DNA from: an uncultured Saprospiraceae bacterium
GTDB lineage: Bacteria > Bacteroidota > Bacteroidia > Chitinophagales > Saprospiraceae
Direction: 5' to 3'
DNA length: 38,825 nucleotides
Assembly: GCA_938041445.1 (NCBI GenBank)
Contig: CALISO010000094.1
Span: 1-38,825 of the forward strand
Below the pieces are notes generated by a model. The model saw nothing but the letters and a program-made list of their open reading frames with translations. It had not been told where the DNA came from and searched no databases. Of the stretch, positions 8,568-15,973 are shown piece after piece; the first letter of the stretch is position 1, and each line of letters begins with the position of its first letter. Both the position numbers and the translations under genes were made by a program.

Positions 8568-8958
8568 AAGGTGTATTTAAGTATGTATTTACAATTGATT
8601 TTGCTTGTTCTATGGCCGTATATCTAGCGGGTATACACAGCACATTAGCGTTATTATGTTGCTTGATGATGGCTCCGATCTCCTCCGTCCAAGCAATGCC
8701 TGCTCTGATATCTGGAAATTTGTTAGCGGTCATACAGACACCATTAGCTGTGCCGCAGAGGAGGATTCCACAGATAGCTTCTTCCTCAATAACCGAATGG
8801 CAAACAGGTTTAGCAAAGTCTGGATAGTCCACAGAATCAGCAGTCTTAGTCCCATGGTCAATGATATCGTAAGACTCTGACAACATATCTATGATAGCCT
8901 CACGATACTTGTATCCAGCATGATCACATCCAATGGCTATGGTTTGCTTCGTTGTCAT
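8521..8958 (-). CDS. rpiB: Ribose-5-phosphate isomerase B
   Basis: A 145-residue RpiB/LacAB-family isomerase that interconverts ribose 5-phosphate and ribulose 5-phosphate in the pentose phosphate pathway. Family marks are IAIGCDHAGYKYREAI at the N-terminus, VDYPDFAKPV, the catalytic Cys in ILLCGTANGVCMTANK, GIRAGIAW-like DIRAGIAWTEE, and NANVLCIPAR. The classic CGSGIG loop reads CGTANG here, a common variation. It starts two bases after the stop of the large DUF2723 gene and overlaps the M28 gene, so the three are one transcript. Confidence 0.92.
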   Translation of the reverse strand: MTTKQTIAIGCDHAGYKYREAIIDMLSESYDIIDHGTKTADSVDYPDFAKPVCHSVIEEEAICGILLCGTANGVCMTANKFPDIRAGIAWTEEIGAIIKQHNNANVLCIPARYTAIEQAKSIVNTYLNTPFEGGRHERRINKICI

Positions 8959-8960
8959 AT

Positions 8961-11900
8961 CTAGTTTCCTTGTAAGTTTTTCAAATTGTATTCTCCGTAG
9001 GTTATGCTCATTTCTTCGCCAAGTTTGGGATCAATTTGTTCACTCAATTTGAATACTTCTTGCAAGCCTTTGATAGAATATGAATAATCATTCTTGAATG
9101 AATTGAATGAATCTTCGTCTATACTATCAATAAATTGTGCTTGTTGATATAACTCTTCAGCTAATATCCTGATGTGATTGCTTGCAGAGTCTTTATCACC
9201 TACCTCATTCAATATTTCTATGAATGGAATCACAGTATTATCATAAGGGAAGTTGAAATGTGGAAATGCCTCAAAGTATTTATTTGCTAGATTCTTCGCT
9301 TTTTCTTTCTGCCCTGTTTTTGATAAGGTATCAGCCGTACGCATCATAATTAACTTCATCGCTTGTATCTCAGCTGCATAACTTTCATCAACGAAAGTAT
9401 CCTCCTTATCAAAGCCACCCCATTGCCATCTATTCATAATATTGTCATAGGCTTTCTCGGTGTTGACTCTACCACTTCCATAAATGCCCAATGATGGATC
9501 ACTCTTAGTTTTATAAGGCCTGACTCTTAGACCTAGACCTTGTAGCTCCATATAGTCATTGAGACCAAGTAACTTATCATTTCTACATGTGACAGCGAAG
9601 TAAATTGGCCTCTCATAGATATTAGAAACAACAACATCCATTACCGCTAATACATCCTTGGTGATATATCGACTATCTGCATCTAGATTAATTGGAATAT
9701 AATCGACTATAGTACTATCTCCTCGTTCAGCAAATCCACTACTAATCGCTTTTTGCCGATCAATTGGAATGATCAGTCTCTCAGTACGCATTACCGTTTG
9801 GTCGTTTTGCATATTCTGAGGATTAGCGATATAGTTCAGTTCATCATAGACATTTCTAGGTTGAGTCAAGTCAGTATATGGGTTGAACCAAACTTGATTT
9901 CTCCTGCTACCTCTATAGGCTTCTTCGGGAATTGTCATCTTGAGTGGTGCGGAGTCATTGACCTTAGCATTCAGCTTATTGATATACCAATCTACAGTGA
10001 TGAGACTGAGGTTGACTACTCTTACATCACGACGGATATTCTCTACTTCTTGAGCATACCAAAGCGGATAAGTATCGTTATCCCCATAGGTGAAGATGAT
10101 GGCATTTTCATCAACAGAGTTGAGGAAGTTTGCCGCATAGTCTCTTGATGCATAGTGTCCCATTCGGCTATGATCATCATAGTTCTGGAATGCCATCAGC
10201 AATGGTGCCACTAGGATAAGGACTCCAGCGATTATCGCAGGAACAGTACCTTTAATCTTATCACGTAATACATCATAGACAGCAATGACACCCATACCTA
10301 TCCACATACAGAAGGTGAAGAAGGAACCAACCAAGGCGTAGTCTCGTTCTCGCGGTTCCATCGGAGGTTGATTAGTATATAAGATAATCCCTAATCCTGT
10401 CAATAGAAATAGCATCAAGATGACCATAAAGTCTTTTGATCGATTGAACGCTTGATAGATCAATCCAAATAAACCAAATAAGAATGGGAGCATAAAGTAC
10501 TTATTGGTTCCTTCATCTGATAGAACAGAATCAGGTAATTTATCCATATCATACAGCTTCATTTCATCAAATGGTTGGATACCTGTGATCCAGTGACCTG
10601 ATGACTTATCCCAAGGCTTATGTCCTTGTTCAGCATTTTGACGACCAGAGAAGTTCCACATAAAGTATCTCCAATACATCCATCCAATCTGGTATCGGAT
10701 GAAATATTGGATGTTATAACCAAATGAAGGCTTGCCCTTGAGGTCTTTCCCATTCAAGACTTTGTACCAATCTCGATGTTGCTTAGGTCTACCCATTTCG
10801 GCATGACCAATCCTAGGGAATAAAATCTTATCCTTATTATCATAGACGTATGAGATTTTACGATCAGTGATTTCATATTTATCTCCTACTCGACCATATC
10901 TTGGTTCAATGTCCATATCATCAACTTTGGCATCGAAGTGTGGCCCGTAGAGTAGAGGTCTCTCTCCATACTGCTCACGATTGAGGTAAGGAAGGAGTCT
11001 GAGTGCATCCGAAGGAGCATTCATATTGACAGGTGTATCAGCATTGGCTCTGATGACGATGACACCTATTGTAGAGAAGGCAATCGTACTGAGTAAAGCT
11101 GCCATAGCTCCGAATTGTATCAAATAAGAACTTTTCTTGTGAGCAAATTTAAATAGGAAGAAAAATGCGACTCCCAATAACAACAGAGTAAGTATTAACC
11201 CAGAATGAATCGGTAGCCCTATGCCATTTACCGCCAGCAATTCTAGCTGCTTCCACATTGTAGGTATCCCTACGATGATAATTTTTTGAATAAAGATGAT
11301 AAATGCAGCACCTCCTATGATGCTCAATAAGGCTCCTAGAATGTTTTGATTCTTATATCGCTTAAAATAGTACATCAAACCAATCGCTGGGAAAGCTAGT
11401 AACGAAAGTAAGTGCACTCCAATGGACAATGATCCAAAGTAGATGGATAATAGCAACCAACGATCATATTGTCTGTCTTCAGGTTTAAAATACCATATCG
11501 TCGCAGCCCAAAACGTCATAGCAGTAAACATCGTACTCATTGCATATACCTCACCTTCTACAGCTGAGAACCAGATACTAGAACTGAACGCTGTAGACAA
11601 TCCTGCGCCTAGACCTACAAATAGGATCGCTAGGTTATCAGCAGATGTTAAAGCTCGGTTCTTTTCTAATAAGCTTTTACCAAATAGCATAGAAATCTGA
11701 GAAACAAAGAATGCTGTAAACGCTGTACAAACACCTGACATAAGGTTGACTGCAAATGCAATATTAGCTGGATTGGAACTGAACCAATCAGGTAGCAAAG
11801 TGAACATCCGTCCAATCAACATAAAAAGTGGTGCTCCAGGTGGGTGTACCACTTGTAGCTTATATGCTCCAAGGATAAATTCTCCCACATCCCAGAGACT

Positions 11901-11993
11901 TCCGGTCCGCTCCGCAGAAAAATAGTACACGACAAGGGCGATGATAAAAACGGCCCAACTTGCGACTTTCTTAACTTGTGTAAATGACTGCAT
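8961..11993 (-). CDS. DUF2723 multi-pass membrane protein (TMEM260-like glycosyltransferase)
   Basis: A 1010-residue integral membrane protein. The N-terminal half (to about residue 620) has a dozen or so hydrophobic helices, and the rest is mostly soluble. The DUF2723 signature is clear at residues 30-65: GSLWDVGEFILGAY, then VVHPPGAPLFMLIGR. The acidic residue in the first extracytoplasmic loop followed by a PPG motif is typical of GT-C glycosyltransferases. The human relative TMEM260 is an O-mannosyltransferase, so protein O-glycosylation in the periplasm is a reasonable guess; Bacteroidota do carry such systems. The C-terminal region contains YGDNDTYPLWYAQE and a tail of helices that could be TPR-like. 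First gene of the operon with rpiB and M28. A CAAAAGTA at 12019-12026 (TACTTTTG on the minus strand) is a candidate -7 element. Confidence 0.82.
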   Translation of the reverse strand: MQSFTQVKKVASWAVFIIALVVYYFSAERTGSLWDVGEFILGAYKLQVVHPPGAPLFMLIGRMFTLLPDWFSSNPANIAFAVNLMSGVCTAFTAFFVSQISMLFGKSLLEKNRALTSADNLAILFVGLGAGLSTAFSSSIWFSAVEGEVYAMSTMFTAMTFWAATIWYFKPEDRQYDRWLLLSIYFGSLSIGVHLLSLLAFPAIGLMYYFKRYKNQNILGALLSIIGGAAFIIFIQKIIIVGIPTMWKQLELLAVNGIGLPIHSGLILTLLLLGVAFFFLFKFAHKKSSYLIQFGAMAALLSTIAFSTIGVIVIRANADTPVNMNAPSDALRLLPYLNREQYGERPLLYGPHFDAKVDDMDIEPRYGRVGDKYEITDRKISYVYDNKDKILFPRIGHAEMGRPKQHRDWYKVLNGKDLKGKPSFGYNIQYFIRYQIGWMYWRYFMWNFSGRQNAEQGHKPWDKSSGHWITGIQPFDEMKLYDMDKLPDSVLSDEGTNKYFMLPFLFGLFGLIYQAFNRSKDFMVILMLFLLTGLGIILYTNQPPMEPRERDYALVGSFFTFCMWIGMGVIAVYDVLRDKIKGTVPAIIAGVLILVAPLLMAFQNYDDHSRMGHYASRDYAANFLNSVDENAIIFTYGDNDTYPLWYAQEVENIRRDVRVVNLSLITVDWYINKLNAKVNDSAPLKMTIPEEAYRGSRRNQVWFNPYTDLTQPRNVYDELNYIANPQNMQNDQTVMRTERLIIPIDRQKAISSGFAERGDSTIVDYIPINLDADSRYITKDVLAVMDVVVSNIYERPIYFAVTCRNDKLLGLNDYMELQGLGLRVRPYKTKSDPSLGIYGSGRVNTEKAYDNIMNRWQWGGFDKEDTFVDESYAAEIQAMKLIMMRTADTLSKTGQKEKAKNLANKYFEAFPHFNFPYDNTVIPFIEILNEVGDKDSASNHIRILAEELYQQAQFIDSIDEDSFNSFKNDYSYSIKGLQEVFKLSEQIDPKLGEEMSITYGEYNLKNLQGN

Positions 11994-12164
11994 ATATTAC
12001 TGTCTGATTAGGAATGTTCAAAAGTACAGATACTTAACCAATTTGGACGTATCCTAGGTATATGGAGATAGTGATTTCGTCGTGGATTTGGAGAGCTACA
12101 GCCCTTTAGTAGTTGATTTTGTGAAATATCTCTATATCTTACGATAATTGCCAAATTTATCTCA

Positions 12165-12311
12165 ATGTCAAACAAACTTGAAAATGTGGATCAAAACCAG
12201 GTTGAGAGGTCAATCTTTAAAGAGTGGCTAGATAAACTACAGCAAGACTCTTGGCAACTGGAATTGATTATCTCGGGTTTTGTTTTATATGGAATCTACA
12301 GCGCAAACTAA
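12165..12311 (+). pseudogene. N-terminal remnant of a membrane-protein gene
   Basis: A 48-codon plus-strand frame: polar start (MSNKLENVDQNQVERS), then FKEWLDKLQQDSWQLELI running into a hydrophobic stretch (LIISGFVLYGIYSAN) and a stop. The phrase 'ESWQLELLISGF' is familiar to me from the first membrane helix of large Bacteroidota integral membrane proteins, where more helices should follow. Here the frame stops within that helix, and the convergent dapA begins 33 bases on. I call it a truncated remnant; a genuine small membrane protein is the alternative. The rest of the 11994-12344 gap shows nothing else except the candidate -7 element of the DUF2723 gene. Confidence 0.45.
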
Positions 12312-12344
12312 CAACTTCTAAACGATCTATACCTAGTGTGCGAC

Positions 12345-13244
12345 CTAACCTTGCTCTTTGATGCCTTTCATAGTCTCAGTAAGAAGGGTAGTCCTACCTT
12401 CACTCAATGGTAATAGTGGTAATCTCATCCTACCATTACCAATTCCTTCAATCTTAAGAGCAGCTTTTATGCCTGTTGGATTACCTTCAGCATATAGGTG
12501 AATATGCATAGGATAGATGAGTTGATTGTAGTGCTTAGCAACTTCAATATTGCCCTTAAGTGCAGCTTCCACAAGTGCTTTAGTCTGCTTAGGAAATACA
12601 TTAGCAATCACTGAAATAACGCCGTCTCCACCTGCACCTATCATCGGCAGTGCTGTCTCATCATCCCCACTTGTCACTACAAAGTCAGGTCGAGATTTAT
12701 GATAAATGATATGACTTGCTTTAATCAGATCGCTAGACGCTTCTTTGATACCGATGAACTTCTCAGAGTCAGCACACAGCGCAACCGTCGTGTCCCAAGC
12801 CATATTGGAAACTGTACGTCCAGGCACATTATAGAGCATTATAGGTACTGGACAACAATCTGCAATTGCTTGATAGTGAAGTCTTAGACCTTCTTGTGTC
12901 GGCTTGATATATGCTGGGCAAGACGAAAGGATCGCATCTATGCCTGTAAAGTCAAATCCTTTGATGTAGTCACATAGAACTTTGGTGTTATTCCAGCCAA
13001 AGCATCCTGCCATAATGGGTAGCCTACCAGCATTCTTGATAATTACATGATTGAGTACTTCACGTTTTTCTTCGAGACTCAGCAGGTCAGCCTCACCTGT
13101 ACTCCCTAGTACAACTAAAAAATCAACACCACCATTAGTTACGTGATCGATCAACTTATCTAGTGCAGGGTAGTCAACTGAATTATCTGGTGTGAAAGGT
13201 GTCACTAGTGCTACGCCTAGACCTTTCCAATTGATTCGACTCAT
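12345..13244 (-). CDS. dapA: 4-hydroxy-tetrahydrodipicolinate synthase
   Basis: A 299-residue class I aldolase-type lyase. It condenses pyruvate with aspartate semialdehyde, the first committed step to diaminopimelate and lysine. Visible marks are ALVTPF near the N-terminus, GSTGEADLLSLEEK (family GTTGE loop), the Tyr in MLYNVPGRT, and the Schiff-base Lys167 in IGIKEASSD, then VTSGDDETALPMIGAGGDGVISV. The length is normal. The ATG directly follows the accA stop codon (TAA then ATG with no base between), so it depends on accA translation. lysA, the last enzyme of the same pathway, is 22 kb away in this window. Confidence 0.95.
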   Translation of the reverse strand: MSRINWKGLGVALVTPFTPDNSVDYPALDKLIDHVTNGGVDFLVVLGSTGEADLLSLEEKREVLNHVIIKNAGRLPIMAGCFGWNNTKVLCDYIKGFDFTGIDAILSSCPAYIKPTQEGLRLHYQAIADCCPVPIMLYNVPGRTVSNMAWDTTVALCADSEKFIGIKEASSDLIKASHIIYHKSRPDFVVTSGDDETALPMIGAGGDGVISVIANVFPKQTKALVEAALKGNIEVAKHYNQLIYPMHIHLYAEGNPTGIKAALKIEGIGNGRMRLPLLPLSEGRTTLLTETMKGIKEQG

Positions 13245-14210
13245 TTATTTCGTCTCCTTGATTGTCGTAAATTCTCCCATCTTGCTATACTTCGCTATCC
13301 TGTCATTGACCAACTTGTCAACAGGAATAGACATCAGCTGATTCACCTCTTTCTTGATATGCGACTTGAGAGTTTTGATCATCTTGTCGTGATCATTGTG
13401 GGCACCACCTATTGGCTCTTTAATGATATCATCAACTAACCCAAACTCATACATATGCTCTGGTGTCAGTTTCAACTGTTCTGCAGCCTGCTCCTTATAG
13501 TCCCAACTTCTCCATAAAATAGAAGAACATGATTCAGGAGAGATTACAGAGTACCAAGTATTCTCTAACATAAATACTTTGTCACCTAATCCGATACCTA
13601 GTGCTCCACCTGATGCACCTTCGCCAATGATATAGCATACGATAGGCACCTTGAGTTGTGCCATTTCTATGAGATTCTTTGCAATAGCTTCGGCTTGCCC
13701 TCTCTCTTCAGCTTCTATACCTGGATATGCACCTGGAGTATCAATGAGGCAGACTATAGGCATATTGAATTTCTCGCCCATCTTCATTAGTCGGAGAGCC
13801 TTACGGTAACCTTCAGGATTCGCCATTCCAAAGTTGCGATACTGACGCATCTTAGTATTGACTCCTTTCTGATGGCCTATAAAAATCATTGACTGACCAT
13901 TGATCCTACCTATACCTCCCATAATTGCCTTATCGTCACCGAAGTTACGATCGCCGTGCAGCTCAATAAAGCATTTGCACATTCCTTCTAGGTAGTGATT
14001 AGTATATGGTCGAAGTGGGTGTCTTGAGAGTTGGACTCGTTGCCAACCGGAAAGGTTCTCGTAGATTTCTTTCTTCTTCTCTACGATTTTCTTTTCGATT
14101 TCTATGATCTTATCAGATACATCTATATCGCCTACAGCTTCTATCTCCTTGATCTTGTCAAGTTGACTGTATAAGTTCTCAATAGGTTGTTCGAAATCCA
14201 GGTAGATCAT
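13245..14210 (-). CDS. accA: Acetyl-CoA carboxylase carboxyltransferase subunit alpha
   Basis: A 321-residue subunit that, with AccD, moves the carboxyl group from biotin to acetyl-CoA to give malonyl-CoA, the first step of fatty acid synthesis. The N-terminus [13 protein letters not shown] is the family start, followed by a coiled region and the crotonase-fold core: [49 protein letters not shown] and [17 protein letters not shown]. The frame is open to an ATG at 14228, but a TATATTTG element at 14231-14238 would place the transcript start at about that codon, and the extra six residues are not conserved, so 14210 is chosen. Cotranscribed with dapA. Confidence 0.95.
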   Translation of the reverse strand: MIYLDFEQPIENLYSQLDKIKEIEAVGDIDVSDKIIEIEKKIVEKKKEIYENLSGWQRVQLSRHPLRPYTNHYLEGMCKCFIELHGDRNFGDDKAIMGGIGRINGQSMIFIGHQKGVNTKMRQYRNFGMANPEGYRKALRLMKMGEKFNMPIVCLIDTPGAYPGIEAEERGQAEAIAKNLIEMAQLKVPIVCYIIGEGASGGALGIGLGDKVFMLENTWYSVISPESCSSILWRSWDYKEQAAEQLKLTPEHMYEFGLVDDIIKEPIGGAHNDHDKMIKTLKSHIKKEVNQLMSIPVDKLVNDRIAKYSKMGEFTTIKETK

Positions 14211-14230
14211 AGTTTTCTCGCTTAGCATGG

Positions 14231-14238
14231 CAAATATA
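14231..14238 (-). promoter_or_regulatory. -7 element of accA-dapA
   Basis: TATATTTG on the minus strand, an exact TAnnTTTG match, about 20 bases before the chosen accA start. No clear -33 TTG is seen on the minus strand. Confidence 0.5.
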
Positions 14239-14304
14239 GAGAGAAGATGTTAGAGGTAGTGGATATAATCTGGAGTTAATTTTTAAAATTTTCTACAAAA
14301 ATAG

Positions 14305-14334
14305 TTGACCAATATCTGTATAGTACTATATTTG
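14305..14334 (+). promoter_or_regulatory. Strong promoter of the tRNA operon
   Basis: TTG at 14305-14307, 19-base spacer, TATATTTG at 14327-14334. Both elements match the Bacteroidota sigma-70 consensus exactly, and the spacing is ideal. It points at the tRNA genes; the transcript should start near 14340, giving a long leader that includes the truncated tRNA-Asp copy. Confidence 0.75.
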
Positions 14335-14426
14335 CACTCGCTTCTAATGTGAGGCGCATCAGTTTCAATTTCAGAATTAGAAATCGAAGCTGTAATAGAT
14401 AAAAAAAGGTGTGAAAGCATCTTGTT

Positions 14427-14455
14427 AAGATCTGGTCTGGTAGTTCAGTTGGTTA
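14427..14455 (+). repeat. Truncated tRNA-Asp copy (5' part only)
   Basis: These 29 bases are identical to 14608-14636, which cover the seven bases before and the first 22 bases of the intact tRNA-Asp (acceptor 5' strand, D-arm start and D-loop). The copy breaks off after GGTTA. The likeness continues upstream in a weaker form: AGGTGT at 14407 and 14588, CATCT at 14418 and 14598, so a leader-plus-tRNA unit of about 181 bases was duplicated and one copy lost its 3' part. It cannot form a tRNA. Confidence 0.75.
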
Positions 14456-14607
14456 TGAAGATTGAACGATCTGCAGGGCAGAATTTTATGACCAAAGTCA
14501 TAAAATAGAGAATGAACCGAAAACAACGGCTTTCGGAAGTAGAGCAGCAGGGATTCTAACCTGCCTCTAACAAAAAAGAAAAAATAGAGGTGTTATACAT
14601 CTCGACA
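14456..14607 (+). other. Structured insert between the truncated and intact tRNA-Asp
   Basis: This stretch replaces the missing 3' part of the first tRNA copy. It holds a perfect 9-base-pair hairpin, TTTTATGAC/GTCATAAAA with a CAAA loop (14484-14505). A 6-pair hairpin CCGAAA/TTTCGG follows (14517-14536). Next is a tRNA-like anticodon arm, TAGAGCAGCAGG then GATTCTAA then CCTGC (14540-14564), with TCT in the loop. The last piece resembles a damaged tRNA-Arg(TCT) but has an eight-base loop and no acceptor or T-arm. No open frame fits. It would be transcribed from the promoter at 14305-14334. Confidence 0.4.
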
Positions 14608-14614
14608 AAGATCT

Positions 14615-14688
14615 GGTCTGGTAGTTCAGTTGGTTAGAATACCTGCCTGTCACGCAGGGGGTCGCGAGTTCGAGTCTCGTCCAGACCG
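14615..14688 (+). tRNA. tRNA-Asp (GTC)
   Basis: A complete cloverleaf. Acceptor GGTCTGG pairs with CCAGACC, the D-arm carries AGTTGGTTA, the anticodon arm CCTGC/GCAGG has loop CTGTCAC (anticodon GTC), the T-arm GCGAG/CTCGT has loop TTCGAGT, and the discriminator is G. CCA is not fully encoded (GCA follows). An intrinsic terminator begins two bases after it. Confidence 0.97.
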
Positions 14689-14689
14689 C

Positions 14690-14723
14690 AAAAGCCTTTG
14701 ACACATAGTGTTGAAGGCTTTTT
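14690..14723 (+). terminator. Intrinsic terminator after tRNA-Asp
   Basis: AAAAGCCTT (14690-14698) pairs with AAGGCTTTT (14714-14722), with an inner ACAC/GTGT stem, and a T run follows. As tRNA-Thr lies downstream, termination may be partial or tRNA-Thr may have its own weak promoter. Confidence 0.8.
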
Positions 14724-14765
14724 GCGTTAAAATTAGAAGGCTTACTTATATTGAAGAGGCCTTGT

Positions 14766-14839
14766 GCCGACTTAGCTCAGCTGGCTAGAGCAGCTGATTT
14801 GTAATCAGCAGGTCGGGGGTTCGAGTCCCTCCGTCGGCT
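14766..14839 (+). tRNA. tRNA-Thr (TGT)
   Basis: A complete cloverleaf. Acceptor GCCGACT faces CGTCGGC (one T-C mismatch at the 7-66 pair), D-arm GCTC/GAGC, anticodon arm CTGAT/ATCAG with loop TTGTA around anticodon TGT, and T-arm GGGGG/CCCTC with loop TTCGAGT. The discriminator is T and CCA is not encoded. Confidence 0.96.
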
Positions 14840-14849
14840 CTCAAAGAAG

Positions 14850-14884
14850 AAGGGTTTCCATTGTTAAGGTGGAAGCCCTTTTTT
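14850..14884 (+). terminator. Intrinsic terminator after tRNA-Thr
   Basis: AAGGGTTTCCA (14850-14860) pairs with TGGAAGCCCTT (14870-14880) with one G-T wobble, and six T in a row follow. This is the end of the tRNA transcript. Confidence 0.85.
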
Positions 14885-14953
14885 GCTTTACTTCGATTTG
14901 TTTTACTAAATTGATCTGCCTTTCACTTTAGGGTTGTTCCGATGTGATTAGGA

Positions 14954-14995
14954 TCCAGACAGCTGAAGGTTTAATGTATTGCGTTGAAGGCTTTT
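14954..14995 (+). repeat. Degenerate copy of tRNA-Asp 3' end plus its terminator
   Basis: TCCAGAC at 14954-14960 matches the tRNA-Asp acceptor end (14680-14686). Twenty-nine bases on, GTTGAAGGCTTTT at 14983-14995 is identical over 13 bases to the terminator arm at 14710-14722, which sits 30 bases from the corresponding TCCAGAC. The matching order and spacing suggest a decayed second copy. The rest of 14885-15224 holds no gene; its only other feature is the palindrome at 15171-15186. Confidence 0.45.
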
Positions 14996-15170
14996 ACGTT
15001 TTTGGATTTTTGTGAATAGTAAAATCAGGATGTAAAAGCGGTTTTGTTGATTGTTTTATAACCACACTTGATAGGTTGTATTATTTTTTATGTGCTGGGA
15101 TGATATTTGAATAAGATTTCTAACCAATCAGATCAACTCTATTTTTCATAAGATTAATTATTCAGTTGTT

Positions 15171-15186
15171 TGAAGTTGCAACTTCA
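15171..15186. repeat. Perfect 16-base palindrome
   Basis: TGAAGTTGCAACTTCA is its own reverse complement. It lies about 40 bases beyond the 3' end of the SUMF1-like gene and far from any start codon, without a T run, so it is neither a clear terminator nor a clear operator. Confidence 0.4.
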
Positions 15187-15224
15187 GATTAATATTTCTT
15201 ACTTGCTCAGTTGGTAAACAAATT

Positions 15225-15851
15225 TTAATTAGACACCACACTAAACCCAATATGTACATTCCCAGTTTCTCGATCAACATATAACTCTTTGTCACTTACC
15301 GTTCCATCACAAGTTGCTACTGAACAAAAGAGTGATCCTCCAGCTAACCGCACTTGATCGTGCTTGTTTTTTGGTTCAGTGATATCCCATACATTGCCAA
15401 CAATGTTGACTACATTGATATCGGTAATTGGGAGGATGTTATCTGATACGATGGGTCGATGGTCGTGCTTGACAAGTTTCCAATATTCGGCATAGGTTGG
15501 GAGTTTTGTATTAGCCCATTTGCAATAAGCGATGGCATCGTTATAACTGACTTGAGTAACGGGCAGTGAAGATGAGTCTACAGGGTGCTCACCATCTGGG
15601 AGCCGCCAAGTTGCTCCTTCTACGGTTGTAAAGTCATATACATTGACTTGGACAATTGACCATCCATATCGTTCAGCATCAGTGGAGTATCCAGTATCAT
15701 CTACGAATGCCTTGAACTGTGAATAGCTAACCGGAGAAAGGTGAGTAGGTTGTTGGCAACTGGATATCGACAGATAGCCAACTATGACAATTCCTATCAA
15801 TAATTTGAGGTGTAAGCGCTTTATTTTTCTTGGTATAACTCTACTTACCAT
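15225..15851 (-). CDS. Short SUMF1/formylglycine-generating-enzyme-like lipoprotein
   Basis: A 208-residue predicted lipoprotein (signal helix KLLIGIVIVGYLSISSC, lipid Cys about 32). The rest has the FGE-sulfatase (SUMF1) pattern: FKAFVDDTGYSTDAERYGWS, WRLPDGEHPV, PVTQVSYNDAIAYCKWANTK, LPTYAEYWKL, NIVGNVWDIT and GGSLFCSVATC. True formylglycine-generating enzymes use two Cys in the last motif; Cys176 and Cys181 keep that spacing. The usual RGGS is AGGS and the usual GFR ending is GFS. It is shorter than the common 260-300 residues. No sulfatase lies in the window, so activity on sulfatases is uncertain; many SUMF1-domain proteins have other roles. It lies beyond the terminator of the sugar operon and probably has its own promoter. 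Confidence 0.75.
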   Translation of the reverse strand: MVSRVIPRKIKRLHLKLLIGIVIVGYLSISSCQQPTHLSPVSYSQFKAFVDDTGYSTDAERYGWSIVQVNVYDFTTVEGATWRLPDGEHPVDSSSLPVTQVSYNDAIAYCKWANTKLPTYAEYWKLVKHDHRPIVSDNILPITDINVVNIVGNVWDITEPKNKHDQVRLAGGSLFCSVATCDGTVSDKELYVDRETGNVHIGFSVVSN

Positions 15852-15914
15852 ATAGACACAAATTACCGAATAAATACAACAAACTATGCTCTGGAGATTT
15901 ACTTGCCCTCAACT

Positions 15915-15947
15915 AAAAAGACCCTGCCTTCAAAAAAAGGCAAGGTC
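15915..15947 (-). terminator. Intrinsic terminator of the symporter-GH1-GH3 operon
   Basis: On the minus strand GACCTTGCCTT pairs with AAGGCAGGGTC (one wobble) around a T-rich loop, followed by a run of five T. It sits 26 bases after the GH3 stop codon and separates the operon from the SUMF1-like gene. Confidence 0.82.
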
Positions 15948-15973
15948 AATAAAGTTGGGTTGTTATCTTCTAT

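Noticed and set aside
9753-10148. 131-residue plus-strand open frame in the DUF2723 gene
   Set aside because: Antisense to a well-supported gene; composition typical of a shadow frame.
14615-14839. The tRNA locus as an integration site of a mobile element
   Set aside because: No integrase, phage or plasmid gene lies beside it. The duplicated part is the tRNA 5' end, whereas integration usually copies the 3' end, and the nearby Xer gene is 10 kb away and looks housekeeping.
15192-15222. GCTCAGTTGGTAAAC resembles a tRNA D-arm
   Set aside because: No acceptor, anticodon or T-arm can be drawn around it; a short chance match.
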